A stretch of DNA of 64,000 bases from Pseudomonas chlororaphis (GCA_001023535.1 CP011020.1:4229734-4293733); one strand, 5' to 3'; shown: positions 27,277 through 36,702, counted from the stretch's first letter. Notes: generated from the sequence alone by a model not told the origin. Numbers and translations are program-made.

Positions 27277-28284
27277 CTACGTCACCGAGCTGCCAGTCGG
27301 CGCTGGCACGGTTTCACGCCGCACGCCGGTCCGCAAGGCATGGCGCAGCCTCAGTGCCGGCCGCTCGACCCAGTAATACGACACGCCGCTCAAGGCGAAC
27401 GACAGCACCAGCACCGTCGTGACAATCAGCTCGCTGTACGCCACCGGCCAGAACGCGCGCAGTACATACATCACCACAAAGTGATTGAGAAACACCCCAT
27501 AGCTGATGTTTCCCAACAGTTCATCCAACCGGTGGTACCTCAAGCGGCTCAGCAGGAACACGGCGGGCAGGCCCACGGCAATGCCGAGGGTGACTTCGGC
27601 GTTGAACGGGCGCCGGGCAATGACGCCCAGGACAATGGCCGCGAACAGCAAGGTGGCGATGATCGTGGTGATGGCCGCGATCCACAGCCCCTTTGCCCGA
27701 GCGCGGTACAAATAGCTGCCGCACAGGAAAATGAACAGCACTCCAGGCAGCAAGCGATAGCCATAGAGGTCGGTGTTGATGTAGCCCAGCGCCGCTACCA
27801 GGAAGACCGTGACCGATACCGCGAAGGCAATCCCCCGGCTCTTGTAGAGGATCAGGAAGGGGATCAGCAGGTAGAAGCACATTTCCAGCCCGAGGGACCA
27901 GGCTGGCGGCAGGATCTCGGGCACGGTGATGCCGAACATGTAGAAACCCAGCGGCAGGATCGGCAGGCTGGTGGCGATGTTTTCCAGGGTCAGGGCCTCT
28001 GCCTGGGGCGTTCCGGGCAAAAGGAACTGGATCACCAGGCAGGACAGGACGAAGTACAGCAGGAACTGCGGGTACAACCTCAGCAGTCGATCCAGGTAGA
28101 ACAGGCCGACGTGCCTGGCTGTGCCGTAATTGCGCTCGATCAGCGAAGTCATCACGAAGCCGCTGATGATCAGGAAAGACACGACGGCAACGACGCCAGG
28201 GTTGAACCCCATGAACGTCACGCCCATGTGCGAAATGGCCACGAGCAAGGCCAGCAGCAGACGATAAACCCCCACGCGCATCAT
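27277..28284 (-). CDS. acyltransferase family 3 membrane protein
   Basis: A 335-residue integral membrane protein with about ten hydrophobic segments, of the OafA/YrhL acyltransferase-3 family. These transfer acetyl or other acyl groups to surface sugars. The N-terminal helix carries the conserved His of the family (LLALLVAISHMGV), and SGFVMTSLIERNYG and FYLDRLLRLYPQ follow as usual. Two adjacent ATG codons (28284, 28281) are both possible starts. It is a single gene with no polysaccharide cluster around it, so its substrate is unknown. Confidence 0.82.
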   Translation of the reverse strand: MMRVGVYRLLLALLVAISHMGVTFMGFNPGVVAVVSFLIISGFVMTSLIERNYGTARHVGLFYLDRLLRLYPQFLLYFVLSCLVIQFLLPGTPQAEALTLENIATSLPILPLGFYMFGITVPEILPPAWSLGLEMCFYLLIPFLILYKSRGIAFAVSVTVFLVAALGYINTDLYGYRLLPGVLFIFLCGSYLYRARAKGLWIAAITTIIATLLFAAIVLGVIARRPFNAEVTLGIAVGLPAVFLLSRLRYHRLDELLGNISYGVFLNHFVVMYVLRAFWPVAYSELIVTTVLVLSFALSGVSYYWVERPALRLRHALRTGVRRETVPAPTGSSVT

Positions 28285-28763
28285 CCTTAATCAGAGTTGA
28301 TCCGTTGTGGCAGACGTTATTGGGGTTTTCCGGCGCTGAACAGCGGCGCGACCGGCGACGGCAGTGGAGTGGGGAAGATTGTCACATTTGGCATCATCTG
28401 TTCGCCGCGGCGCGCGCTTCGCCAGCGGGCTTGCTCCCACGTGCCCAACGGGGACACGTGTGGGAGTGGGTTTGCCCGCGAAAGCGGAGTGTCTGTCATG
28501 CAGATGTTGGATGTGCCGCCGTCTTCGCGGGCAAGCCCGCTCCCACAGGATTAGGTGGTGTATGCAATGGCTGCGTATACGCCAAACCTCGTGTGGGAGC
28601 GGGCTTGCTCGCGAATGCGGTGTGTCTGTTATGCAGATGTTGGATGTGCCGCCGTCTTCGCGGGCAAGCCCGCTCCCACAGGGTCAGGTGGTGCATGCAA
28701 AGGCTGCGTACACCCAAATCCCGTGTGGGAGCTTGCTCGCCAACGCTGGCGGCTCATTGGGAC
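28285..28763. repeat. REP cluster with tandem 133-base duplication
   Basis: A 479-base gap without a gene. It holds one REP pair at 28460-28546, a second at 28593-28679, and a truncated arm at 28725-28741. The pairs and their spacers repeat with a period of 133 bases: the segment gcagatgttggatgtgccgc recurs in both units. It lies between convergently ending operons. Confidence 0.85.
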
Positions 28764-29807
28764 TCAGCGAAACGCTGGCACTACGTGCTTGATGAACAGC
28801 TCCAGGGATTTTTTCTTCTCGGCGTGAGGCAAGCTGTTGTCGCACCAGAAGCTGAACTCATCGACCCCCAGTTCCTGGTAGTACTTGATGCGCGGAATGA
28901 TTTCTTCCGGTGTGCCGATCATGGCGGTCTTGTGCAGGCTCTCCAGTTCGAACTCCGGGCGACCGGCGAACTTTTCCTCGGGGCTGGGCGCCAGGAAGCC
29001 GTTGACCGGGGTTTGCTTGTTGCCGAACCAGGCGTCGAAGGTGCGGTAGAACTTGGCGATCGCCTGGGCGCCGACTTTCCAGCCCTCGGGGTTGTCCGCC
29101 GCGTGCACGTGGGTGTGACGCAGCACCATCAGTTGCGGGCGCGGAACGTCGGGGTTGTTGTCCAGGGCCGCCTGGAACTTGTTCTTCAGGTCCAGGACTT
29201 CTTCGTCGCCCTTCATCAGCGGCGTGACCATGACGTTGCAGCCATTGGCGACCGCGAAGTTGTGAGAGTCCGGGTCGCGGGCGGCGATCCACATCGGTGG
29301 GTGCGGCTTGCGGATCGGCTTGGGCACGCTGGTGGAGGTCGGGAATTTCCAGATCTCGCCGTCATGGGCATAGTCGCCTTGCCACAGGGCGCGGACCACC
29401 GGAACCATTTCCCGCAGGGCCTGGCCACCGGACGAAGCCGGCATGCCGCCGGCCATGCGGTCGAACTCGACCTGGTAGGCGCCCCGCGCCAGGCCGACTT
29501 CCATCCGGCCATTGCTGATCACGTCCAGCAATGCGCATTCACCGGCTACCCGCAATGGGTGCCAGAACGGTGCGATGATGGTGCCGGCGCCCAGGTGAAT
29601 GGTGGTGGTCTTGCCGGCGAGGTAAGCCAGCAGCGGCATCGGGCTGGGCGAGATGGTGTATTCCATGGCGTGGTGTTCGCCGATCCACACGGTACTGAAG
29701 CCGCCGGCTTCGGCCAGCAGGGTCAGTTCGGTCAGGTCTTCGAACAACTGGCGGTGGCTGACGCTTTCGTCCCAACGTTCCATGTGTATGAACAGCGAGA
29801 ATTTCAT
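28764..29807 (-). CDS. luciferase-like (LLM class) flavin-dependent monooxygenase
   Basis: A 347-residue TIM-barrel monooxygenase of the bacterial luciferase superfamily that uses FMNH2 from a separate reductase. Features are MKFSLFIHMERWDE, WIGEHHAMEYTISPSPMPLL, HLGAGTIIAPFWHPLRVAGE, LDVISNGRMEVGLARGAYQ and the C-terminal IIPRIKYYQELGVDEFSF. RutA, TgnA (trigonelline ring cleavage) and pyridine monooxygenases belong to the same superfamily. The ATG at 29807 fits the family N-terminus. A GntR-type operator lies at 29941-29957, upstream, and the flavin reductase gene precedes it on the same strand. I take it as the ring-attacking enzyme of region 4. Confidence 0.87.
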   Translation of the reverse strand: MKFSLFIHMERWDESVSHRQLFEDLTELTLLAEAGGFSTVWIGEHHAMEYTISPSPMPLLAYLAGKTTTIHLGAGTIIAPFWHPLRVAGECALLDVISNGRMEVGLARGAYQVEFDRMAGGMPASSGGQALREMVPVVRALWQGDYAHDGEIWKFPTSTSVPKPIRKPHPPMWIAARDPDSHNFAVANGCNVMVTPLMKGDEEVLDLKNKFQAALDNNPDVPRPQLMVLRHTHVHAADNPEGWKVGAQAIAKFYRTFDAWFGNKQTPVNGFLAPSPEEKFAGRPEFELESLHKTAMIGTPEEIIPRIKYYQELGVDEFSFWCDNSLPHAEKKKSLELFIKHVVPAFR

Positions 29808-29940
29808 GACGCTTACCTCGGATCTTTTTGTTGGCGGCCTGTCGTTTGCGGGCCTGTTGCCTGGGACGAGCGCGGGGCTCCCGGGTGTTCTCGCAAGGCC
29901 GCGCGGGGTAGGGGTCGACGGCGGCCTGGCTGATTGATTA

Positions 29941-29957
29941 TTGGTATACCATAATAC
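29941..29957. promoter_or_regulatory. GntR-type operator A (before the LLM monooxygenase)
   Basis: TTGGTATACCATAATAC contains the palindrome TGGTATACCA typical of FadR/FCD-subfamily GntR sites. It lies 134 bases upstream of the monooxygenase start and is one of six copies in 28.7-45.4 kb. Confidence 0.7.
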
Positions 29958-29988
29958 GGAATATCTACAAAATATTTCTACCAGCCCG

Positions 29989-30474
29989 TCAAGCCGGAAC
30001 GGGCAGGGCACCCATCTTGCCGTTGCAGTAAACCAGGGGGCTGGTGCGCTGCTCAGGCACGATCAGGTTTTTCACGGCACCCACCATGATCGCGTGGTCA
30101 CCCCCTTCGTATTCGCGCCACAGTTCGCACTCGATCACCGCCGTGGCGTTCGCCAGGATTGGGTTGCCCAGGGCGCTCAATGTCCACTCGATACCTTGGG
30201 CCTTGTCCTTGCCCTTGCGGGCAAAAGCATAGGCCTCGCTTTGTTGACCGCCCGACAATACATGGATGGCGAAGCGTTTGTTCTTGATCAGGACCGGGTA
30301 GGAGTCGGAGCTGTAGTTCGGGCAGAACAGCACCAGGGCCGGGTCCATGGACAGTGAGCTGAAGGCACTGGCGGTCAGGCCGACGACCTGGCCATCCTCG
30401 TCCAGCGTGGTGATCACCGTCACACCGGAGGGAAACGAACCCAGGACTTGTTTATAGATGGCGGCGTCGATCAT
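29989..30474 (-). CDS. flavin reductase, copy 1
   Basis: A 161-residue NAD(P)H:flavin oxidoreductase of the RutF/HpaC/TgnB-like split-barrel family: SFPSGVTVITTLDEDG, GLTASAFSSLSMDPALVLF and the terminal GGDHAIMVGAVKNL. It should supply FMNH2 to the monooxygenase encoded next to it. By hand alignment 115 of 161 residues are identical to copy 2 at 41903. An operator copy precedes it at 30520. Confidence 0.9.
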   Translation of the reverse strand: MIDAAIYKQVLGSFPSGVTVITTLDEDGQVVGLTASAFSSLSMDPALVLFCPNYSSDSYPVLIKNKRFAIHVLSGGQQSEAYAFARKGKDKAQGIEWTLSALGNPILANATAVIECELWREYEGGDHAIMVGAVKNLIVPEQRTSPLVYCNGKMGALPVPA

Positions 30475-30519
30475 TGCGCGGTCCTCGTGTGAAGCGGTTT
30501 TTATAGGTTTGTAGGTCTG

Positions 30520-30536
30520 ATGGTATACCGTAATAC
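30520..30536. promoter_or_regulatory. GntR-type operator B (before flavin reductase copy 1)
   Basis: ATGGTATACCGTAATAC, one base off the consensus, 46 bases upstream of the reductase start. Confidence 0.68.
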
Positions 30537-30681
30537 ATTCATTGCAAGGTCTTTTTCGGTGAATCGATGAACGTTATTCGTAGCGTTTTGAGTCAATGAT
30601 TACGGGGGTTTCACTTAGGGCGGCCAGGCGGGATAGCGGATCAGTTGGGCGCCGAAAGAGCGGATCAGTCTTGTGAAAGTG

Positions 30682-30698
30682 TTGGAATACCATAATAT
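30682..30698. promoter_or_regulatory. GntR-type operator C (before the NCS1 permease)
   Basis: TTGGAATACCATAATAT, a variant with A at the fifth position, shared with operator D; it lies just upstream of the permease gene. Confidence 0.66.
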
Positions 30699-30780
30699 GG
30701 TGTTCATCTGAGAGGCGCCCAGAGTGCCTCCGGTTTGGCTTCATACAACGATAAGAACAGACAAACTCGAGTTCATGCCT

Positions 30781-32187
30781 ATGTCCCAGATGTCCCGGCA
30801 AGACCCGTTGATCGAGAACCATACGGTCGACTACGTTCCTCTCGCAGAGCGCCACGGAAAGGCCCGCGACTTGTTCACCCTGTGGTTCAGCACCAACATT
30901 GCGCCGCTGCCCATCGTCACCGGCGCCATGGTGGTCCAGGTGTTCCATCTCGATCTGTTCTGGGGGTTGCTGGCGATTGCGCTGGGACACCTGCTCGGCG
31001 GCTCGGTGATTGCCCTCGCGTCAGCCCAGGGACCGCGCATGGGGATCCCACAGATGGTCCAGAGTCGCGGCCAGTTCGGTCGCTATGGCGCGCTGTTGAT
31101 TGTGTTCTTCGCGGCGCTGATCTACGTCGGGTTCTTCATTTCCAACATCGTCCTGGCGGGCAAATCCATCGTTGGCATCGTGCCGTCGGTGCCGGTCCCG
31201 GCCAGCATCCTGATGGGTGCCCTCGGTGCCACGGCCATCGGTGTGATCGGCTATCGCTTCATCCATACCCTGAACCGCATCGGTACCTGGGTGATGGGCG
31301 GTGCGTTGTTCGCCGGTTTCTTCTACATCTTCGTCCACGACCTGCCAGCGGACTTTTTCAGCCGCGGCGGCTTCAACCTGTCCGGCTGGCTGGCCACGGT
31401 GTCGCTGGGGATCATCTGGCAGATCAGCTTCTCGCCCTATGTCTCGGACTACTCACGCTACCTGCCGGCGGATATCGGCATCGCCCGGCCGTTCCTGGCC
31501 ACCTACCTGGGGGCGACGCTGGGCACCATCCTGTCGTTTGCCTTCGGCGCGGTGGCCGTACTGGCAACCCCCGAGGGCACTGAAGCGATGGCGGCGGTCA
31601 AACAGTCCACCGGTTGGCTGGGGCCGATTCTGATGGTGCTGTTTCTGCTCAACATCATCAGTCACAACGCCTTGAATCTGTATGGCGCGGTATTGTCGAT
31701 CATCACCTCGATCCAGACCTTCGCCAGCCAGTGGACGCCGAGCGTCAAAGTGCGAGTGGTGTTGTCCGGCGTCGTGCTGGCAGGCTGCTGCGTGGTGGCG
31801 CTGGGGGCTTCGGCGGACTTCATTTCGCAGTTCATCGGCTTGATCCTGGCCTTGCTGCTGGTGCTGGTGCCATGGGCGTCGATCAACCTGATCGACTTCT
31901 ATGTGATCAAGCGCGGCCACTACGACATCGCCTCGATCTTCCGGGCCGACGGCGGGATTTACGGGCGCTTCAACCTGCATGCGATCGTGGCTTACTTCAT
32001 CGGGATCATCGTGCAGTTGCCGTTTGCCAACACGTCGCTGTATGTCGGGCCCTACGCCAACCTGGTGGACGGTGCCGACCTGTCGTGGCTGGTGGGCCTG
32101 CTGGTGACCTGCCCGCTGTATTACTGCCTGGCGACCCGCGGCCAGGCCCAGCGGCGTGCGGCGGCGCGACTGGGTTACACCGACTGA
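30781..32187 (+). CDS. NCS1-family nucleobase/N-heterocycle permease
   Basis: About 468 residues, 12 hydrophobic segments, purine-cytosine permease family (PF02133): GKARDLFTLWFSTNIAPLPIVTGAM, GHLLGGSVIALASAQGPRMG and SFSPYVSDYSRYLP. NCS1 proteins import cytosine, uracil, hydantoins, allantoin, thiamine or pyridoxine precursors, so an N-heterocycle substrate is likely. The ATG at 30781 fits family N-termini (LIENHTVDYVPLAERHG soon after); a GTG at 30724 with AGAGG upstream is an alternative. It is the only plus-strand gene of the regulon apart from the DUF1330 gene. Confidence 0.88.
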   Translation: MSQMSRQDPLIENHTVDYVPLAERHGKARDLFTLWFSTNIAPLPIVTGAMVVQVFHLDLFWGLLAIALGHLLGGSVIALASAQGPRMGIPQMVQSRGQFGRYGALLIVFFAALIYVGFFISNIVLAGKSIVGIVPSVPVPASILMGALGATAIGVIGYRFIHTLNRIGTWVMGGALFAGFFYIFVHDLPADFFSRGGFNLSGWLATVSLGIIWQISFSPYVSDYSRYLPADIGIARPFLATYLGATLGTILSFAFGAVAVLATPEGTEAMAAVKQSTGWLGPILMVLFLLNIISHNALNLYGAVLSIITSIQTFASQWTPSVKVRVVLSGVVLAGCCVVALGASADFISQFIGLILALLLVLVPWASINLIDFYVIKRGHYDIASIFRADGGIYGRFNLHAIVAYFIGIIVQLPFANTSLYVGPYANLVDGADLSWLVGLLVTCPLYYCLATRGQAQRRAAARLGYTD

Positions 32188-32205
32188 TTCAAGCACTGTT
32201 TGATC

Positions 32206-32238
32206 GAATGCCCGGCTTTTTGCCGGGCATTCTTGTTT
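32206..32238 (+). terminator. rho-independent terminator of the NCS1 permease gene
   Basis: Hairpin GAATGCCCGGC-ttttt-GCCGGGCATTC followed by TTGTTT, 18 bases after the stop codon. Confidence 0.85.
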
Positions 32239-32301
32239 GGGTGGCTGCAAAACGGTAGGAGCGGGTGGGTGTCCACAAGTCTCAGATACACCCTAGAACC
32301 T

Positions 32302-32380
32302 GTGGGAGCGGGCTTGCCCGCGAAGGCGTCGGCACATTCAGTATCAATGCAAATGGGCCCACCGCTTTCGCGAGCAACCT
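32302..32380. repeat. REP element, right arm degenerate
   Basis: A clear left arm, gtgggagcgggcttgcccgcg. The right arm (cgctttcgcgagcaacctc) has decayed. It lies between the two terminators of this gap. Confidence 0.65.
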
Positions 32381-32400
32381 CAGCTCTTGCCCCCTCACCA

Positions 32401-32439
32401 AACAAAAAAGGCCGCCGCAACCCGACGTTGCGGCGACCT
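32401..32439 (-). terminator. rho-independent terminator of the ABC transporter operon
   Basis: Read on the minus strand: stem GTCGCCGCAA...TTGCGGCGGC followed by CTTTTTTGTT, about 50 bases after the ATPase stop codon. Confidence 0.85.
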
Positions 32440-32487
32440 TGAGGGTGACATCTTTGAGACGGCCCACCGAAGTGGGCCAGTAGGGGA

Positions 32488-33639
32488 TCAGTGCGCCCCG
32501 GCGGCCTTGTTCAGGTCACTTTCGGCCCATTGGGTGTAGACGCAGGCGTCGGCGGTGGCCCAGCGCACGCGCACCGGGTCGCCGGCCTTGAGCGGCATGC
32601 CCGCGGCGGACAGCGCCTTGACGGTCATGGCGGTGCCGCCGGACGTCACCACGCTGCAGGTCTGGCTTTCGCCGAGAAACAGCACTTCCACGACCTTGGC
32701 CGACACCTCATTCCAGCCTGCCGCAAGCGGTTGTTGCGCGGCCTGCTCGGTGCTCAGCGCCAGGGCTTTTTCCGGGCGGACCATCAGCAGCACATCCTGC
32801 TCGGTTTGCAGGCCGGCAGTCAGGCGAATCGACAGCGACTGGCCTTCGAAGCTCGCCACGGCGTTGCCCTGGGCCTTGAGCTTGAGGAAGTTCGAGTTGC
32901 CGAGGAACGACGCGACGAAAGCATTCGGCGGATTCTGGTAGAGGTCGTAGCCGCTGCCCAGGCCGACGATCTTGCCGTGGCTGAAAATGGCGATGCGTTG
33001 GGACAGGCGCATGGCTTCTTCCTGGTCGTGCGTCACGTAGACGATGGTGATGCCCAGGCGGCGGTGCAACTGACGCAGTTCATCCTGCAGGTCTTCGCGC
33101 AGTTTTTTGTCCAGGGCGCCGAGGGGTTCGTCCATCAACAGGATGCGAGGCTCGTAGACCAGCGCCCGGGCAATCGCCACGCGCTGTTGCTGGCCGCCGG
33201 AGAGTTGCGAAGGGCGGCGATGAGCAAATTGTTCCAATTGCACCAGCTTGAGCATCGCGTCGACCCGGCGGTCGCGTTCGGCCGGGGCGAGTTTGCGGAT
33301 CGCCAGCGGGAACGCGATGTTGTCCCGTACCGACAGGTGCGGGAACAGCGAGTAACGTTGGAACACCATGCCGATGTCGCGCTTGTGCGGCGGCACGTTG
33401 ACCAGGGATTTGCCGTCCACCAGGATCTCGCCGCTGCTGGGGGTTTCAAACCCGGCCAGCATCGACAGCGTGGTGCTCTTGCCCGAGCCGCTGGAGCCGA
33501 GGAAGGTCAGGAACTCACCGTCCTGGATCTCCAGTGAGATATCGTCCACGGCGGCGAAGTCGCCGTAGTGTTTGTTCAGGTTGCGCAGACTGACCAGGGT
33601 CTTGTTGTTCTGTTGTGCAGGGTCTTTGACAGCACTCAT
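32488..33639 (-). CDS. ABC transporter ATP-binding protein, PotA/spermidine type
   Basis: A 383-residue ATPase with Walker A FLGSSGSGKSTTLS, signature LSGGQQQRVA, Walker B RILLMDEPLGALD, H-loop VTHDQEEA and a C-terminal TOBE domain (about 290-380). It is typical of polyamine/iron/opine-type importers. It is the last gene of a substrate-binding/permease/permease/ATPase operon on the minus strand, 17 bases after the second permease and before the terminator at 32401. Confidence 0.92.
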   Translation of the reverse strand: MSAVKDPAQQNNKTLVSLRNLNKHYGDFAAVDDISLEIQDGEFLTFLGSSGSGKSTTLSMLAGFETPSSGEILVDGKSLVNVPPHKRDIGMVFQRYSLFPHLSVRDNIAFPLAIRKLAPAERDRRVDAMLKLVQLEQFAHRRPSQLSGGQQQRVAIARALVYEPRILLMDEPLGALDKKLREDLQDELRQLHRRLGITIVYVTHDQEEAMRLSQRIAIFSHGKIVGLGSGYDLYQNPPNAFVASFLGNSNFLKLKAQGNAVASFEGQSLSIRLTAGLQTEQDVLLMVRPEKALALSTEQAAQQPLAAGWNEVSAKVVEVLFLGESQTCSVVTSGGTAMTVKALSAAGMPLKAGDPVRVRWATADACVYTQWAESDLNKAAGAH

Positions 33640-33656
33640 CGTGTTCTCCTAGGCGC

Positions 33657-34466
33657 TCAGGCGCTGATTTCATTGCGCCGGCGCAGGGCGGCGGCGATCA
33701 CCATCACCAATACCGAGAGGCCGATCAGCAGCGTCGAAGCGACGGCGATCACAGGCGTCAGGTCCTGGCGCAGGGTGGTCCACATCTTGACGGGCAAGGT
33801 TTGCAGGGTGGGGCTGGCCATCATCACGCTCAGCACCACTTCGTCCCACGACACCAGGAACGCGAACAGCGCACCGGCGACCATGCCCGGGCGAATCGCC
33901 GGAAATGTCACCTTGAACACCGCTTGCAGGCGCGAGGCACCGCAGATCACCGCCGCGTCCTCGATGGACTGGTCGAACAGCTTGAGCGAGTTGATGATCG
34001 AAATGATGGTGAACGGCAGCGCGACGATGACGTGGCTGACCACGAACGCGAACATCGTCCCGGTGTAGCCGAGCTTGAGAAACAGCGCATACACCGCCAC
34101 GGCGATGATCACCAGCGGCACGATCATCGGCAGGGTGAACAGGCCATAGAGCATTTCCCGTCCGGGGAATCGTCCGCGCACCAGGGCAAAAGCCGTCGGC
34201 AAGCCCAGCGCCACCGCGCAGACCGTGGTCAGCAGGGCGACCTTGAGGCTGGTCAGCGCGGCGTTCATCCAGTCCGGGTTGGAGAAGAACTGGCCGTACC
34301 ATTTGAATGTCCAGCCCGGTGGCGGGAACACCAGCCACTGGGAGGAGCCGAACGACAGCAACACGATGAACACGATCGGCAACAGCAGGAACAGTCCGAT
34401 CAGGCCGGTGGTGGCGTACAGACCGAAGCGCATGCGCCGGCTCATGGCATTGGGAGTCAGGAGCAT
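33657..34466 (-). CDS. ABC transporter permease, PotC type
   Basis: A 269-residue permease with about six hydrophobic segments and the EAA loop (SIEDAAVICGASRLQAVFKVTFPAIRPG) that contacts the ATPase. It starts seven bases after the first permease stop. The PotC-type N-terminal segment LLLPIVFIVLLSFGSSQWLVFPPPG is present. Confidence 0.9.
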   Translation of the reverse strand: MLLTPNAMSRRMRFGLYATTGLIGLFLLLPIVFIVLLSFGSSQWLVFPPPGWTFKWYGQFFSNPDWMNAALTSLKVALLTTVCAVALGLPTAFALVRGRFPGREMLYGLFTLPMIVPLVIIAVAVYALFLKLGYTGTMFAFVVSHVIVALPFTIISIINSLKLFDQSIEDAAVICGASRLQAVFKVTFPAIRPGMVAGALFAFLVSWDEVVLSVMMASPTLQTLPVKMWTTLRQDLTPVIAVASTLLIGLSVLVMVIAAALRRRNEISA

Positions 34467-34472
34467 GACGGT

Positions 34473-35399
34473 TTACCTCGCGTGACTGGCGCCGACCGGG
34501 GATTCCGGCTGGAGCTTCAGGTAGAAGTAGAACAGCACCAGGGTGATGACGATCAGCAACGCGGCACCGGCGCTCGCCAGGCCCCAGTTGAGGAACGATT
34601 GCACCTGCTGAATGATGAACTCGGGCAGCATCATGTTCTGCGCGCCGCCCAGCAGGGCCGGCGTCACGTAGTACCCCAGGGACATCACGAACACCATCAA
34701 CCCACCGGAGAACAGCCCCGGCCGGCACAGCGGCAGGAACACCCGGAAGAAGTTGGTCCACGGGCTGGCGCCGCAGATGGAGCCCGCCTGCAGGATCATC
34801 GGGTCGATGGCCTGCATGGTCGCTTGCAAGGGCAGGACGATGAACGGAATCATGATGTAGCTCATGCCGATCACCACGCCGGTGAGGTTATGCACCATCT
34901 CCAGCGGCTGATCGATGATGCCCAGCGCCATCAACGCCTTGTTGATCACCCCGGAGGCCTGCAACAGCACCAGCCAGGAGTAGGTGCGGGCCAGCAGGCT
35001 GGTCCACATCGACAACAGCACGATGTTGAGCATCCAGCGGCCCCAGCCACGGGGCACCAGGGTGATGGCCCAGGCCAGGGGGAACCCCAGCAGCAGGCTG
35101 AACAGCGTCACCAGCCCGGCCACCGAAAAGGTGTTGAACAACACCCGGGCATAGGCCGAGTTGGCGAACAGTTGTTCATAGTTGCCGAGCCCGGGCACCG
35201 GCTCCAGCACGCCGCGCAGCAGCAGGCCGATCAGCGGCGCCAGGAAGAACAGACCAAGAAACAGCAGGGCCGGGGCGAGGTTGCCGACCCCGCGCCAGCG
35301 CTGGGCCAGCGACGGGGCCTGTGCAGCGGCGGCCCGGGTGATTGGCACGCCGGCGGCGCCCGCAGCGCCCCCGGAGTGTTGGGTTGCCGTTGCCGACAT
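34473..35399 (-). CDS. ABC transporter permease, PotB type
   Basis: A 308-residue permease with an unusual Ala/Gly-rich N-terminal tail of about 45 residues (QHSGGAAGAAGVPITRAAAA) before the first helix. The EAA loop reads AGSICGASPWTNFFRVFLPLCRPG. The ATG at 35399 follows the binding-protein stop by two bases; in-frame starts at 35417 and 35426 would overlap that gene and cannot be excluded. Confidence 0.88.
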   Translation of the reverse strand: MSATATQHSGGAAGAAGVPITRAAAAQAPSLAQRWRGVGNLAPALLFLGLFFLAPLIGLLLRGVLEPVPGLGNYEQLFANSAYARVLFNTFSVAGLVTLFSLLLGFPLAWAITLVPRGWGRWMLNIVLLSMWTSLLARTYSWLVLLQASGVINKALMALGIIDQPLEMVHNLTGVVIGMSYIMIPFIVLPLQATMQAIDPMILQAGSICGASPWTNFFRVFLPLCRPGLFSGGLMVFVMSLGYYVTPALLGGAQNMMLPEFIIQQVQSFLNWGLASAGAALLIVITLVLFYFYLKLQPESPVGASHAR

Positions 35400-35401
35400 T
35401 T

Positions 35402-36433
35402 TTATTTGACCAGCCATTCGTTCCACCGTGTCGCGATGTCCTGACCGTTCTTGGCCCAGTACGCGAAATCAAGCGTGATCTGATCCTTGGCGTAGGCGGT
35501 CGGCAGGTTGGGAGCGAGCACCGAGTCCAGGCGTGCGACGCTGTCGACGTTGACCGGCGCGTAGGCGGTCAGGTTGGAGAAATCGGCCTGACCTTTGGCG
35601 CTGCTGGCGTTGGCCAAAAACTTCATGGCGGCGGCCTTGTTTTTCGACCCCTTCGGAATCACCAGGATGTCGGCCATGACCAGGTTCTGCTTCCAGCTCA
35701 CGCCAACGGGAGCGCCGTCCTGCTGCAGGGCATAGACGCGGCCATTCCAGAACTGGCCCAGGCTGGCTTCGCCGGACGCGAGCAGTTGCTGGGACTGCGC
35801 GCCGCCGCCCCACCAGACGATGTCTTTCTTGATGGTGTCGAGTTTCTTGAAGGCGCGATCCAGGTCCAGAGGGTAGAGCTTGTCTTGCGGTACGCCGTCG
35901 GCCAGCAGGGCCAGCTCCAGCACGCCAGGGCTCGGCCATTTGTACAGGGCGCGCTTGCCGGGGTAGGTCTTGGTGTCGAACAGTGCGGACCAGTCCTGCG
36001 GCTTGCCGGAACCGAGCTTGCCTTCGTTGTAGCCGAGGACGAAAGAGAAGTAGAACGAACCGACACCGTGATCGGAAACGAAGCGCGGGTCGATCTTGTC
36101 CCGTTGGATGACCGAGAAGTCCAGGGGTTCGAGCAAGCCTTCAGACGCTGCACGCAAGGCGAAGTCCGCTTCCACATCGACCACGTCCCATTGCACGTTG
36201 CCGCTTTCGACCATGGCTTTGAGCTTGCCGTAGTCGGTGGGGCCGTCCTGGACCACGGTGATGCCGCTGGCCTTGCTGAACGGGTCGGCCCAGGCCTGCT
36301 TCTGCGCGTCCTGGGTACTGCCGCCCCAACTGACGAAGTTGACGCTTTCAGCGGCCATCGACGCCTGGCTGGCGACGCTCAGCAGGCTCGCAAAAAGAAC
36401 GGCGACTGCACTTTTCTTCAACACCATTTTCAC
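35402..36433 (-). CDS. ABC transporter substrate-binding protein, PotD/F type
   Basis: A 343-residue periplasmic binding protein with a signal peptide (about 1-27, ASMAA). The N-lobe begins ESVNFVSWGGSTQDAQKQAW, as in spermidine/putrescine- and opine-type proteins. GKLKAMVESGNVQWDVVDVE and FYFSFVLGYNEGKLGSGKPQDW are family segments. It is the first gene of the importer operon. The operator copy at 36588-36604 upstream ties the transporter to the GntR regulon. The ligand is unknown; an amine, betaine or heterocycle is plausible. Confidence 0.9.
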   Translation of the reverse strand: MKMVLKKSAVAVLFASLLSVASQASMAAESVNFVSWGGSTQDAQKQAWADPFSKASGITVVQDGPTDYGKLKAMVESGNVQWDVVDVEADFALRAASEGLLEPLDFSVIQRDKIDPRFVSDHGVGSFYFSFVLGYNEGKLGSGKPQDWSALFDTKTYPGKRALYKWPSPGVLELALLADGVPQDKLYPLDLDRAFKKLDTIKKDIVWWGGGAQSQQLLASGEASLGQFWNGRVYALQQDGAPVGVSWKQNLVMADILVIPKGSKNKAAAMKFLANASSAKGQADFSNLTAYAPVNVDSVARLDSVLAPNLPTAYAKDQITLDFAYWAKNGQDIATRWNEWLVK

Positions 36434-36587
36434 GCCCTCATTGTTGTGTTTATTGAGCGGGCTTGTGTGTGCCCGCTTATCGGGAGCTTAGGTCCATCGG
36501 GTTTTGCGGCTGACCGTGCCAAGGGCGGGTTGAATGCGCGTTCCCTGCCGGGTGCGCTTGGCTGGAGCGTTCGGTCTATGGAATATC

Positions 36588-36604
36588 ATATTATGGTATT
36601 CCAA
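36588..36604 (-). promoter_or_regulatory. GntR-type operator D (before the ABC importer)
   Basis: On the minus strand TTGGAATACCATAATAT, identical to operator C over 17 bases. It is embedded in a larger dyad, GGAATA...TATTCC, about 155 bases before the binding-protein start. Confidence 0.67.
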
Positions 36605-36702
36605 ACTTTCTGCAAGCACTTTGCCTTACCGGTTATCTGCCTGAGGACAGATTTTTTCTATCTTCCTGTGAATGAATACTCAGCCCCGGCGGTGATCCCC
36701 GT

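Noticed and set aside
28285..28763. CRISPR-like array
   Set aside because: The repeats are REP arms in inverted pairs with a duplicated flank of 133 bases, not short direct repeats with unique spacers.
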